Of a stretch of 64,000 nt of DNA, positions 1 to 10,068 are shown one piece after another. The position numbers were made by a program, and so were the translations under genes. Positions within the stretch are counted from its first letter, which is position 1. Each line of letters starts with the position of its first letter. The notes below the pieces were generated by a model that was not told the origin of the DNA, searched no databases, and was given only the letters and a program-made list of their open reading frames with translations. Location of the stretch: NCBI GenBank assembly GCA_945833885.1, contig CAMAFY010000012.1, forward strand, positions 1-64,000, read 5' to 3'. The stretch is from an uncultured Bacteroidales bacterium. Lineage in GTDB: Bacteria > Bacteroidota > Bacteroidia > Bacteroidales > Bacteroidaceae.

Positions 1-256
1 ATAAATTCCCCAGATTATCAATCCTGTATCCTACAAGTTTTGGAGCATATCCGTCTGAGGGTCATCGTTTAGTCAGGTTGAACGGTTTACGTTTTTTGTT
101 CGTCATAGAAACTTTTTACCTTGCTCTCGCTTGGTAAAATCGCAGAAAACCGGTCCTTCCAATACAATATTCGATGGATTTTGCAGTATTGTTACGGAAT
201 CTTGAATCCGTATATTGTCTTGAAGTCAGGGAGATCTTATTAAATCTGCAAAATAA

Positions 257-302
257 AATCCAAGTTTCCTGCCTCTTACGGGAGGTGTTGGAAACTTGGA
301 TT
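257..302 (-). terminator. Rho-independent terminator of the TonB receptor gene
   Basis: AATCCAAGTTTCC (257-269) pairs with GGAAACTTGGATT (290-302); U-rich on the minus strand after the stem. Confidence 0.8.
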
Positions 303-315
303 CTTTGTACATATT

Positions 316-2619
316 CTAATAGTTCAGTTTTACGCCTACATAGAACGAGCGCGGCATTCCGGGACCATAGATGTATCCTGAATCCCTGTCAGGTCCCTTG
401 TCGAAATTGCTCTGATAAGCGTTGAATATATTCTGGAGTCCTGCGTTAAGTTGTAGGGTTGTACTCTTGAACACGTTGAAGTCATACGATACTTTAAGCC
501 CCAAATCCATGAATCTTTCTGTCTTCTCAGTCCGGTTCGTTTCGATGTATCCGAAGTGGTGTTCCACGAGCATGGGACCTGTGTATGTTCCTGACAATGC
601 GATATTCAATGGCTTTATGGGGGTGTAGGTCATGGTGAAATATCCGTAAGCGTTGGGGGTACGGAACATCCTTTTCTCGTCCTCCACTCCACCGTCATCC
701 CATGAGCGCGCTTCCTTGTATTCGGCTTTCTGCATGGTGAATCCCGCTTGAAGTTGCCATTTGTTGCGCCATGCCAGTTTTCCTTCCAGCGTCATACCAT
801 ATACGCGTGCGCCGGTCTCATTGCCGCGTTCCAATACGATGACGCCATTTTCCTGTCCTAACTCGGTCAGTGCGAACACATCGTCGATATCTGTAAAGAA
901 TCCCTCTATAAGAAGATTCCCTTGCCAGTCGCCCCAACGGTGGTACATATCCGCAGAAATGCTCAGACTTTGCGATTTTTCCTCTTCAAGGTCGTCTGCC
1001 AGACGAATGATGGACACTGTTCCACCAACATTCTCTATATGCAGATCTTCGTCAAAAGCCTGTGGCGCACGGAAGCCGAAGGAGTAACTTGCGCGCAGGT
1101 TGATGTTCTCATTAGGGTTGAAACGCAGGTTCGCACGTGGGCTGAATACCAGTTTTTCGAGCATGTTGTGCCAGTCAAGACGGCCACCGATTAGTATGCC
1201 CCACATATCGTTTTTCCATTCGTTTTGGGCAAAGACGCTCTCAATCCTTGCATCCTGTGATATAAACCTGTCGTAGCCCCATTGTGAATCTTTGAGGTTG
1301 TCCTGGTTATATTCAAATCCGGCGGTAAAATCTGCCGGCATAAACAGGCATTTTTCCGCGTGAAAGACATATTGCGAACCTACAACAAATGTCAGGTCCT
1401 TCGTAGCCCCATAGGCGTTGGGGTCTTGTCCTCCTCCGTAATAACTTTCGCGGTCGATGTGCTGCGTTGACGCAAAAACGCTCAGACGATGCTTGTCATT
1501 AGGACTGAAAAAGTCGAACTTTATGCTTCCGGTATTTATGCTGTGTTTCGTCTGTTCCGCAATGTTCGCCTCGTGTGGCGGACGGTCAAGCATGTCCCCG
1601 CCTCTTCTGTGTTCCTGAAGGTGGTGATATTCAAATGTAAGTTTTGAATAGTTGCTGGTCCTGATATACGAGCGTGTGCCCAAAGTATGGCTTTTCAGTT
1701 CCGGAAGTTCCGTAAATCCGTCGCCGTTGTGGTCATATCCGCTCCTCTCCCTGTTTTGTCCGAATACGGCAATTCCCATTTTGCTGTCGTCGGTGACCAG
1801 TGAAGCATTGAGCATCGTGATGTTGTCGAGTGCTTTTCCGCCGTTGACGCCCGTCAGGGTGTGCGAAACCTGGGCAGAATTCCGCGTAGGTTCCTTTGTG
1901 ATGATGTTTATCGTACCGGCGATGGCCGACGAACCGAAGAGTGCCGATCCGCCTCCGCGCATCACTTCCACGCGCTCAATCATGTTTGCCGGAAGTTGTT
2001 CAAGGCCATAAACACCGGAAAGTGCGGTGAAAATAGGGCGCGAATCAATGAGAATCTGGGTGTACGGACCGTCAAGGCCGTTTATCCTCACTTGCTGAAA
2101 ACCGCAGTTCTGGCAGTTGTTTTCCACCCTTATGCCTGGTTGGAAGTTCAATCCCTGTGCCAGGTTGCAGGAGTTTGTGTTCTCAAAAGTCGTCATATTC
2201 ATCACATTCACGAGGGTAGGAGCCAGTCGGCGCGTGGTTTCGCTTCTGTTGGCCGAAACGACCACCTCCTCGAGGGAGATCATCTCCTCCTCAATCTCGA
2301 AGTTCATCTCCAAAGTCTCCCCCTTTTTCAGGCTCACTTCGCGGGAAGCCTTCTTGTAGTTTATCGCGGAAACCTCTATTATGAATTCGCCTTCCGGAAG
2401 GTTCACAAGGTGATAATGCCCCGTCGCATCCGTAGCGGTGCCGATGGTTGTCCCTTTCAGGACGACCTTGATGTAGGGAAGATGCTCCTTCGTATGTTTG
2501 TCGATTACATGTCCTACAATGTTTGCGTCGGAGTCTTTTATGGGATATTCGTATGAATAAGTCAACTGTGGGAACAGCATAAACATCGTTCCCAGTAATG
2601 CAAGGTATAATATCTTCAT
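316..2619 (-). CDS. TonB-dependent outer-membrane receptor (carboxypeptidase-like regulatory domain + plug + barrel)
   Basis: Signal peptide; GHVIDKHTKEHLPYIKVVLKGT domain; plug motif RINGLDGPYTQILIDSRPIF; barrel ends in aromatic-rich LNY. Confidence 0.9.
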   Translation of the reverse strand: MKILYLALLGTMFMLFPQLTYSYEYPIKDSDANIVGHVIDKHTKEHLPYIKVVLKGTTIGTATDATGHYHLVNLPEGEFIIEVSAINYKKASREVSLKKGETLEMNFEIEEEMISLEEVVVSANRSETTRRLAPTLVNVMNMTTFENTNSCNLAQGLNFQPGIRVENNCQNCGFQQVRINGLDGPYTQILIDSRPIFTALSGVYGLEQLPANMIERVEVMRGGGSALFGSSAIAGTINIITKEPTRNSAQVSHTLTGVNGGKALDNITMLNASLVTDDSKMGIAVFGQNRERSGYDHNGDGFTELPELKSHTLGTRSYIRTSNYSKLTFEYHHLQEHRRGGDMLDRPPHEANIAEQTKHSINTGSIKFDFFSPNDKHRLSVFASTQHIDRESYYGGGQDPNAYGATKDLTFVVGSQYVFHAEKCLFMPADFTAGFEYNQDNLKDSQWGYDRFISQDARIESVFAQNEWKNDMWGILIGGRLDWHNMLEKLVFSPRANLRFNPNENINLRASYSFGFRAPQAFDEDLHIENVGGTVSIIRLADDLEEEKSQSLSISADMYHRWGDWQGNLLIEGFFTDIDDVFALTELGQENGVIVLERGNETGARVYGMTLEGKLAWRNKWQLQAGFTMQKAEYKEARSWDDGGVEDEKRMFRTPNAYGYFTMTYTPIKPLNIALSGTYTGPMLVEHHFGYIETNRTEKTERFMDLGLKVSYDFNVFKSTTLQLNAGLQNIFNAYQSNFDKGPDRDSGYIYGPGMPRSFYVGVKLNY

Positions 2620-3171
2620 CTTTTTTGTACGGTTGCTCAGGTCTGGAAAAACATGGGAAATCCTTCCCGATTAACTGTTCTTACCCAAGTTTGACCTCTC
2701 GTTAGTAATTTTTTTGCTGTTCAGCAGGTTATAAGATTCTGTTTATTGTGTTGTGTTCTACGCGTTTAGCAGTATTTCCCTTTTACCTATGAATGGCATC
2801 TTCGGGCGACTGCCACCCCCTCCTTTGGCTTTTGGGATAGCATCTCGCGGAGCATACGGGAAATCACCTCTGCAAATACATGAAAAAACGCGGAATTTTA
2901 TCCCAAAAGGATAAGAGGAAGTGTACGGCATCTCCCCAAAAGTTCTGTGTATTACAGTTCTATTTTTCAGATAATCACTGATGTATCTCGAGCGATTATG
3001 CCGTTTTGCGGATAGCGTTTTGCCGGGTTCCGGTCTCTTTTCGTTTGAAAACAGATCCGAAATCCAGCAATTTACATTTTATGGAACCCGCATTAAGTGT
3101 CAGTATCAGAGATGTTTGCTTCCGGCCCTACGCCTGGCGTTCCTCCGGAATCCCTCCTTCGCGAAGTAGGA

Positions 3172-5049
3172 TTACGCGTAAGAGTGAAGTCCTGAAAGGA
3201 AATAGTTGGCGCCGAAATAGGTGAAGATGACGGAAAGTATGGCACATAGCAGATACCAATGCAGCGTTTTGGGCTTTCTGAAGCCTTTCAGCACTTTATT
3301 TCCCCAATGTACGGGGACGGAATAGATGATAAGCATCACAAGGGCACAGGTCTCTTTCGGGTCCCATCCCCAATATCTTCCCCACGATTGGTTTGCCCAA
3401 ACAGCGCCGATGAAGATGCCTGCCGCCAGGAGGAATACGGCGGGGACAAGGATGAGCATGTTTATCCTGTATAAGGAGCGCTCCGTTTCTTCGTTCTTTG
3501 TCGCCAATCCTATGCCTGAAAGGATTGCCATGAAGATGAAAAGGACGTATGAAATCATGATGAGCATCACGTGGATGGACAGCAGCGGGCTTGCCAAAAC
3601 GGGCATGAGCATACCGATTCGTGGCGACTGTCCGCCCATGAATCCGACAAGCAATGTCATGGATGCCACTATCAGGAAGGCGCCTTTCAGGAAACGGTTT
3701 TTGCATGCGAGGGAACCTGACAGGGCGAAAAGTCCCATGAACGCCATCATCTCCGGACCGTTTGAAAGGGGAAGGTGTCCGCCTATCCACCAAAGCAACG
3801 CAAGTATTGCCGCGATGTAGCCTGCGAGTACCGCGCTAATCGCGTTGATGCACAGCGATACGCCTTTCCTTGTCCGCACTTTCCTAATGGCGAGATGCAG
3901 ACAGCCGCCACCCAACAAGAAGGCGATGATTGCCGGTGGCAACAGATTGGCAAAGCGGTTATAGATGCGTTCCGCCTCGACTTTCGTCGTTGAGGGCAGA
4001 TTCTCGGTGCCGGCATACTTGATCTGCCCCGCTATCAGGTGGCTGATGGTCTTGTTGGCGTCAATATTGCGTCCTTTCAGCAGGAGTTCCTTGATGTCCG
4101 GCATGGTGGTCTGCATGAACATCCATTGTTCAAGACTCATCTTCGAGGGGCGTTTCCCTGCCAGCGAGAGCCACTCGATATGTCCTTCGGCCGTGTGGTA
4201 AGGGTACACCTTGAAGGCTTCTCCGGTTCCCAGCCAGTTGATGAGCGCCAGTTGCTCGTTCCGTTTCTTCTGTTTTTTCTGGTTGGTCGGCGTCTCGTTG
4301 TGGTTTACGCTGTAGTCACGTTCCCACATGTCAAAGTAAAACAACCATCCTGACAGAACCTGTTCGGGAGTAAATCCGTTGTACGAATTGGAGCCGTAAA
4401 GTTTTTGCGTCACGTCCTTCGCCATTGTCTGGAGCGGACATACGCGGTCGTTCCAATATACATACACTTTTCCCATGTTCGCCGCCAGAGGACGCTGCAT
4501 GGCGGGCAGTCCCTCCCCCGGCTGGGCATTGGCATCCATCACGCCCAGCAGCGCAATAGCCATCGCGGCTTTTCTGCTTTGTCTCAGTAATGCGCGCCAT
4601 AAGGTGTTTCGTTGGAAAAAGAAACCGGCCATTCCCGTCAACAACAGTGCGTAGCCGACGTAGGTGATTCCTGTCCCCCACGGGTCGTAACTGATGGAAA
4701 GCCTCGAGGCATCCGGGCTGATCCCCGACTGGTAGAACCTCCAACCCTCTATCTCCGCAACGTTATTCATGGATACGCTGACGGGTTCGCCGTCAATGAT
4801 CAGGTGACTGCGAAAGTTCATGGGGGTGGTTGTTCCGGGGTAGAAGTCGATTTCTGTCGCTTCGAGTTTTACGGGAAAAGGGAACTTTCCCTCGCCGGGT
4901 CCCGATTTCTTGGTGAATTCCGTTACGGGAATGCCATCGGCGGCGATGGAAAGTTCTCCCTGGATGCCACAGTAATGTGTGACAAATGCCCCGACCATAA
5001 TAATGGTCAAGGCAATATGTATTAAGTAAGTGAAAGGTTGACGGAGCAT
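3172..5049 (-). CDS. Cytochrome c biogenesis protein, ResB/CcsA fusion (CcsBA-like)
   Basis: N-terminal ResB-like region; C-terminal CcsA motif WANQSWGRYWGWDPKETCALV. Confidence 0.88.
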   Translation of the reverse strand: MLRQPFTYLIHIALTIIMVGAFVTHYCGIQGELSIAADGIPVTEFTKKSGPGEGKFPFPVKLEATEIDFYPGTTTPMNFRSHLIIDGEPVSVSMNNVAEIEGWRFYQSGISPDASRLSISYDPWGTGITYVGYALLLTGMAGFFFQRNTLWRALLRQSRKAAMAIALLGVMDANAQPGEGLPAMQRPLAANMGKVYVYWNDRVCPLQTMAKDVTQKLYGSNSYNGFTPEQVLSGWLFYFDMWERDYSVNHNETPTNQKKQKKRNEQLALINWLGTGEAFKVYPYHTAEGHIEWLSLAGKRPSKMSLEQWMFMQTTMPDIKELLLKGRNIDANKTISHLIAGQIKYAGTENLPSTTKVEAERIYNRFANLLPPAIIAFLLGGGCLHLAIRKVRTRKGVSLCINAISAVLAGYIAAILALLWWIGGHLPLSNGPEMMAFMGLFALSGSLACKNRFLKGAFLIVASMTLLVGFMGGQSPRIGMLMPVLASPLLSIHVMLIMISYVLFIFMAILSGIGLATKNEETERSLYRINMLILVPAVFLLAAGIFIGAVWANQSWGRYWGWDPKETCALVMLIIYSVPVHWGNKVLKGFRKPKTLHWYLLCAILSVIFTYFGANYFLSGLHSYA

Positions 5050-5114
5050 ATTACAGGTGGATTCTATGAATTACCACCGTAAATTTATTGTTATTACTCT
5101 GTGTCAGCACCCGC

Positions 5115-6764
5115 CTAAATGGCATCTACGAAACGTATGATGGCGTCACGGTCCGCTTTCGGCAGTTTTCTGAATTTCTCGATGGTGTATCTGGCATCGC
5201 TCTTCGACGAATACCCGTGCCACATGATGGCCTCCATGGTGGTGCGGGCACGGCAGTCGTGCAGACGGTCGGCGGTCGGACTGCCGGTGACTTTCTGATG
5301 AAGTCCGCGTCCCCAGAGGGGTGTCGTGCGGCACCATCCACCACGAATGTCGTTCTTCATCAGCAGTTTATGCTGCACCATGTCGGTGTACGGCCAAATC
5401 TTCTGGTAAGGGAAGCGTGGAAGTTCGTTGCCTTGGAAGAAGTTTGCGGGGTCTATGACAATGTCGGGACCGGTGGTCCAACTGGGCTTGTGGCAATAGT
5501 CGCAGCCGATTTCGCTGAACAATTCCTTGCCTCTCAGCACATCGGGGTCGTCGATGTCGCGGACAGCCGGTACGGCAAGACCACGATGCCACACCATCAG
5601 GTCGGTATATTCGTCGTCGCTCATCTCAGCATCGAGGTTCTTGTCCGTGAGGTAAGCCGTGATGCGTTCCTCCATTGTGCCTTCCCAATACGAGGGATGC
5701 TTGTGCTTGGGGTCGATGCGTTCGATGTATTTTTCAAAGCCTGCCTGCACGTCGGGGTCGGCGGCGGAGTATTTCACGTACGTTCCTGCGGCATCAAGAT
5801 AGTGGTATCTTCTGTCGGAACGTGTGACGTTCGTGATGTTCCAGATGGCGTTCGCACCGGCGGCATCCTGCAACGGTCCGCGTGAAAGGGCGTAGGTGTA
5901 GCGGCGCACATACTTTGTCCCGTCGCCTTGAAGGCTGTTGGCATACATCGAATTCCAGTTGCCGTTGGCAAAGAATGCGGTGTTCAGTCCGTTCGGCATC
6001 AGACCATCCGCCTCTTCCTTGCGGTATTGGGCGAGGAGATCGTCTTCTGTGATGGCGTCGAGCAGGCCGGTTCCGTACACACCGATGGTGGATTCAAGTT
6101 TCACCTCGTAGTCCGAGGGGAGTTGGTAGCCCTGGTTTACGACGTAAATTGCCTCGCGGGGTATCGAAACTTCGGGATATTGCAGTTCATACTCCTCGCC
6201 ATCGTCAAAGCGGTTGTTCCACTCATCGGTGGCATCCACCCATGTTACCATGGTTTTCGACTCGTCGAGCGGTGCCTTGAAAGGCGCTACCGCATGGGTT
6301 TGCGGCATACCCGACAGCCAGGGAACGTAGCCTTCGGTCTCGGGATTGTAGACTACCAGCAGGCATCCGTTGCCGATGTCGTTGGTGTTGAAGGCACCTT
6401 CCGGAAGTCTTGTTCCATGTCCGTAGTTGGGATGGCAGTGTTGGCACGAGGTTCTTATGTACACCGGGCCGAGACCGGAGCGCACGCCCGTCTGATTGGT
6501 CATGAAAGGTTTCTCAAACAGTGCCTCTCCGTTCTTGAAAGATTGGTAAAGTCCCTGTTCTTCAACGGCGGGTGCGGGCTGTTCGAACACATTGCTGGTG
6601 CTCAACAGTGTGGTTCCGAGTTCGCCACCTGCGTAAAACCATTCCGGCAGGTTCGCCTCGTCCGGAACGATATCGTCGGTAATCTCGTCTTCCGAGCAGG
6701 ATGCTGTGGCGAGAGCCATGCAGGAGAAGAAGGCGAATTTGAAGAAATTCCTTGTCTTTTTCAT
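5115..6764 (-). CDS. Di-haem oxidoreductase (DHOR, formerly 'thiol oxidoreductase'), lipoprotein
   Basis: Lipobox-like ATASC; CXXCH haem sites CQHCH and CDYCH; C-terminal LWGRGLH...HDCRARTTMEAIMWHG. Confidence 0.88.
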   Translation of the reverse strand: MKKTRNFFKFAFFSCMALATASCSEDEITDDIVPDEANLPEWFYAGGELGTTLLSTSNVFEQPAPAVEEQGLYQSFKNGEALFEKPFMTNQTGVRSGLGPVYIRTSCQHCHPNYGHGTRLPEGAFNTNDIGNGCLLVVYNPETEGYVPWLSGMPQTHAVAPFKAPLDESKTMVTWVDATDEWNNRFDDGEEYELQYPEVSIPREAIYVVNQGYQLPSDYEVKLESTIGVYGTGLLDAITEDDLLAQYRKEEADGLMPNGLNTAFFANGNWNSMYANSLQGDGTKYVRRYTYALSRGPLQDAAGANAIWNITNVTRSDRRYHYLDAAGTYVKYSAADPDVQAGFEKYIERIDPKHKHPSYWEGTMEERITAYLTDKNLDAEMSDDEYTDLMVWHRGLAVPAVRDIDDPDVLRGKELFSEIGCDYCHKPSWTTGPDIVIDPANFFQGNELPRFPYQKIWPYTDMVQHKLLMKNDIRGGWCRTTPLWGRGLHQKVTGSPTADRLHDCRARTTMEAIMWHGYSSKSDARYTIEKFRKLPKADRDAIIRFVDAI

Positions 6765-6770
6765 GGTCTT

Positions 6771-7925
6771 TTAGTCGCGTGTGATTACAGAATTTGCTTT
6801 TTCGAGGGCTGCTACGAGCGTCTCACCTGCGGCCTTCATGGCGGTTTCTGCAAGCGTTTCGGTAGCATTCTTCGCAAACGGTTCCGGAATGGCCTCGATA
6901 GCGGATATGGCGTTCGTAATGGCGCTTCTCACTTCCGCGTCAACTTCCGGGTTAACCTCCTTGATATAGTCGCTGACCGACGCGTCGCCGGAATTGCTTC
7001 CGAGGTATGCGTTGCGGATGGAACGGATGTTGTCGGCGAAATCCTCGATGGAATTCAGCGAATAGGGCGATTCAATGTAGTTCTTATCTTCCTGTGAAGA
7101 ACCGATGTGAGGGCGTCCGATCTTGGTGTTTCCCACCTCATCGGCGATGTCGATGCAGCCCTGGATGATCTCTTCCGCCGCTTCCTGATACGTCTTGAAC
7201 CGCGATCCGGGCTGTCCGGCGTTCATCATTTCCCATCCGTATGCCTCACCATAGTCGAGGTCGGCGTCCTCAAGAATCTGCTGTTTTTCGGCGGAAATGT
7301 TGTCCGTTCCCGCCCAGCAGGCCTCCAGGCATACGCACTGTTGGCACAGGTCTTCCGCTACTGCTACAAGATATTCCAGTTCTTCGGGGGTGTAGTCGGT
7401 GGAGTGCGTCAGGGCGGTGTTGCCGTCTTCGCTCAGTTCGAAGAGCATATATTCAACGGAGTGGAAGCCAATGAGGCCGTAACCGCCGTTGTTTTCCAGC
7501 GACCAGGGGTTGCCGTTGCGGATTTGCACGAGCAGATTGTCCATCGCCGCCTTGTCAAGGGGCCAGGAATCGATGTGCGGGTCGATGTTATGGTTTGCTG
7601 CCGGTCCGAAGAGGAACGCCTCCGAGAGTTCCCAGTTCTTGCGCGCTTCCTTCCAGGCTTTGCCGGCCGCCTCGACATCGTTGACGGTAAGCGTTGCGGC
7701 GGCATGCTTTTCCTGAATCGTATAGCAAAGGTTGCGCAGGAGAATGGTGGCGTCCGACATGGCGGAATACGTAGGAAGCACGGTGTTCTCTACATAATCG
7801 TTTGTTGCGGCTTTGAGTACCAGTTCTTTCGTGGAAAGGTCTTCCGGCGTCGTATCGTCGTTCTCGGAGCAACTTGAAACGAACAGTGCAACAGCGCCGA
7901 GCAGAAGAAGTTTTGAGATTTTCAT
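6771..7925 (-). CDS. Imelysin-family (IrpA/EfeO-like) lipoprotein
   Basis: Lipobox SSCSEND; imelysin GxHxxE motif in GLIGFHSVEYMLFE. Confidence 0.85.
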   Translation of the reverse strand: MKISKLLLLGAVALFVSSCSENDDTTPEDLSTKELVLKAATNDYVENTVLPTYSAMSDATILLRNLCYTIQEKHAAATLTVNDVEAAGKAWKEARKNWELSEAFLFGPAANHNIDPHIDSWPLDKAAMDNLLVQIRNGNPWSLENNGGYGLIGFHSVEYMLFELSEDGNTALTHSTDYTPEELEYLVAVAEDLCQQCVCLEACWAGTDNISAEKQQILEDADLDYGEAYGWEMMNAGQPGSRFKTYQEAAEEIIQGCIDIADEVGNTKIGRPHIGSSQEDKNYIESPYSLNSIEDFADNIRSIRNAYLGSNSGDASVSDYIKEVNPEVDAEVRSAITNAISAIEAIPEPFAKNATETLAETAMKAAGETLVAALEKANSVITRD

Positions 7926-8027
7926 AAGGTTTGGGTTTTGGACAGGGTGTAGATACTATGATATAAGTTTTAACACCGCAATGTTTGATGTTGTCGTTTT
8001 ACGGGTAAAGTGTTGTTGATGGTTTTC

Positions 8028-9359
8028 CTATTTGAACCAACCTACGTAGGCGATGCCGATGTTGATGGAGGGTTCGTTGTTGTACTTCTTGTCGAGAATG
8101 CTGTACGAATAATCCCCTTTGACGATAATCTGCGAGATGGGCATCCAGTTGAAACCTGCCGATATTTTGCTCCTTTTGCACCATTTCAGCGATGTTCCGC
8201 TTTCCATCTTCGCCATGGGGTCGTAGTAATCGTAGCGGCCGAAGACATAGAACTTCTGTCCGGATTGCTTCATCTTCTGCATGGGGGCGAAGATGTTGTA
8301 GCCTGCCTCGATGCCGGCGGCAATGGCGTCCGATGCCACCTCCTGGCGTTTCGATGTGGAATTCTTCGACATCGAGATGTTGAACTTGCTGATATGCGCC
8401 GCGTCGCTGAGATGTCCCCAGTCGAAACTTCCGCGCGCCAGCAGCCCGAAGTTCTCATATTTGAAGTCGAACGACGCTATGGACACCCTGCCGTGAATGC
8501 CTTTGTTCTTGTCGGAATCGGTAGGATAGAGGGTGTTCCTGAACGAATTTCCGACGTAGCCGCTCAGTCCAAGCCGCAAACCTTTGACGCTGTAATTGTC
8601 GATTCGGCCGGCAAAGGCGTAGTTGTTCGCAATCTTGAACTCGAAGGGCGATGCCGAGCCGTCGTGAATCCACGATTGGTTGCCGAAACGTTCGGAATCG
8701 AGGCCCGGGAGGAACATGGCCATGTACGACCAGTTGCCCGCACGGCCTGAGAGGGAGACCGAGATTTCGTGCCACGTACACGGCATGATGGTGTTCTCAC
8801 CCTCGGGGCGGTAGACGCCGAAGAACTGGTTCGGCTCGTGGTGGGCGTTCGTCCCTCCTACCGGAACGACCTGCATTCCCGCGCGGAGTTTCAGTTGCGG
8901 GAAGAATACCTTTTGGAGGTAGAACTGCTCAAGAGCAACCTCACCACCGCGTTCAATCTCGCTTTCGTATTCTCCGGCCTCCTCAGTTTCTATCTCAACT
9001 GCGGATTCCGCGCCGCCATGTTCGAACTCGATTTCCGATGAGAGCGACCAACCTTTGCCGAAATCATAGCCCAGATAAACCACCACATGCGGCAAATCGA
9101 AGCGGCCATGGCTGCCTTTGTACTTGCCGGGGTCGGAGTATCTCAGGTAGTTGTCGCTGTAAAAGTTTCGCGAAAAGGCGACCTCGCCATAACCGCCGAC
9201 GTGAAGCCGGTCCCAGGCCGATGTCTTCTTCTTCATCTGCACCAATGAAATGCTGTCGGATTTCGTGAAGACTGCCGGCTCTTCTGCCGTCTGTGCGGAG
9301 GCAAGCATTGCGGAACACGGTAGTAAGGTCACAAGTGTTATGACTGCTTTTCTAAACAT
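8028..9359 (-). CDS. Outer-membrane porin-like beta-barrel
   Basis: Start placed at MFRKAVITLVTLLPCSAMLASAQ (signal peptide) inside the 599-aa ORF; repeated amphipathic strands; ends GIAYVGWFK. Confidence 0.75.
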   Translation of the reverse strand: MFRKAVITLVTLLPCSAMLASAQTAEEPAVFTKSDSISLVQMKKKTSAWDRLHVGGYGEVAFSRNFYSDNYLRYSDPGKYKGSHGRFDLPHVVVYLGYDFGKGWSLSSEIEFEHGGAESAVEIETEEAGEYESEIERGGEVALEQFYLQKVFFPQLKLRAGMQVVPVGGTNAHHEPNQFFGVYRPEGENTIMPCTWHEISVSLSGRAGNWSYMAMFLPGLDSERFGNQSWIHDGSASPFEFKIANNYAFAGRIDNYSVKGLRLGLSGYVGNSFRNTLYPTDSDKNKGIHGRVSIASFDFKYENFGLLARGSFDWGHLSDAAHISKFNISMSKNSTSKRQEVASDAIAAGIEAGYNIFAPMQKMKQSGQKFYVFGRYDYYDPMAKMESGTSLKWCKRSKISAGFNWMPISQIIVKGDYSYSILDKKYNNEPSINIGIAYVGWFK

Positions 9360-9697
9360 ATTTAACTGCTTTTTTTGTACTTCTTTGAAAATTTTGTGCA
9401 AAATTACGCCGTTTTTCACGCCACGGCAATACCTAAATTTGCTGATTTTTGGACACCGGATGTCCTGTAATATCCGTGTCCATACTATAATTTCAGTAAA
9501 AAAGTGGGGTATTTCCCGGCCTTCTGTGCCGTGCAATACCTGATTTGTGTGTCGCATTCCCCAAAATCGGACGGGGAAGGGAGGTTGCGGAGGCGGTGTC
9601 TTTTTAGGCGGTGATGGGGCGTCCGGAACGGTGGGGCGCCATGCTCTTCGGTGAGGGTTCGCCCAATCTTTCACATCTTCCATATACGCGCGCGCAA

Positions 9698-9785
9698 ACC
9701 TCGGAACTTCGTGCTGGAAAGTGCCGGGGTTTGCGTTGGAAAGTTCCGAATATTCGAGGGGAAAGTGCGGATGTTTTTCCATGGA
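9698..9785. repeat. 22-bp tandem array, 4 units
   Basis: ACCTCGGAACTTCGTGCTGGAA / AGTGCCGGGGTTTGCGTTGGAA / AGTTCCGAATATTCGAGGGGAA / AGTGCGGATGTTTTTCCATGGA, contiguous. Confidence 0.75.
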
Positions 9786-9903
9786 GGGCAGGCGGACGAA
9801 AACGGGCGTGCGCATAACCTTGAACAAAGCCTCCGCCTCCCTTTTAACGCCATCACCGCTTCCTGCCGGAAAATCTGTTGTGAGGGGGTGGGGGAAAAGA
9901 AAA

Positions 9904-9948
9904 CGCGGCGGTCTCCATATCCCGTGAAGTGGGGTGGAGACCGCCGCG
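9904..9948 (-). terminator. Rho-independent terminator downstream of the 10069-11367 gene
   Basis: CGCGGCGGTCTCCA / TGGAGACCGCCGCG 14-bp perfect stem; TTTTCTTTT on the minus strand. Confidence 0.85.
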
Positions 9949-10068
9949 CTATGCTGGTAGGAAATGCGGGTCGGTGATGTGGAAGGTCCGGTGCCAGAAG
10001 GGCAGCGTACGCCTTACGGGTATGCCGCCGGCTGAAAAACACGCCGGATTTTTGGGAATGTCCGGTGT

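Noticed and set aside
9360-9827. N-terminal extension of the porin ORF (599 aa as listed)
   Set aside because: The first ~156 residues overlap a 22-bp array and lack a signal peptide; a classical signal peptide begins at MFRKAVITL (start 9359).
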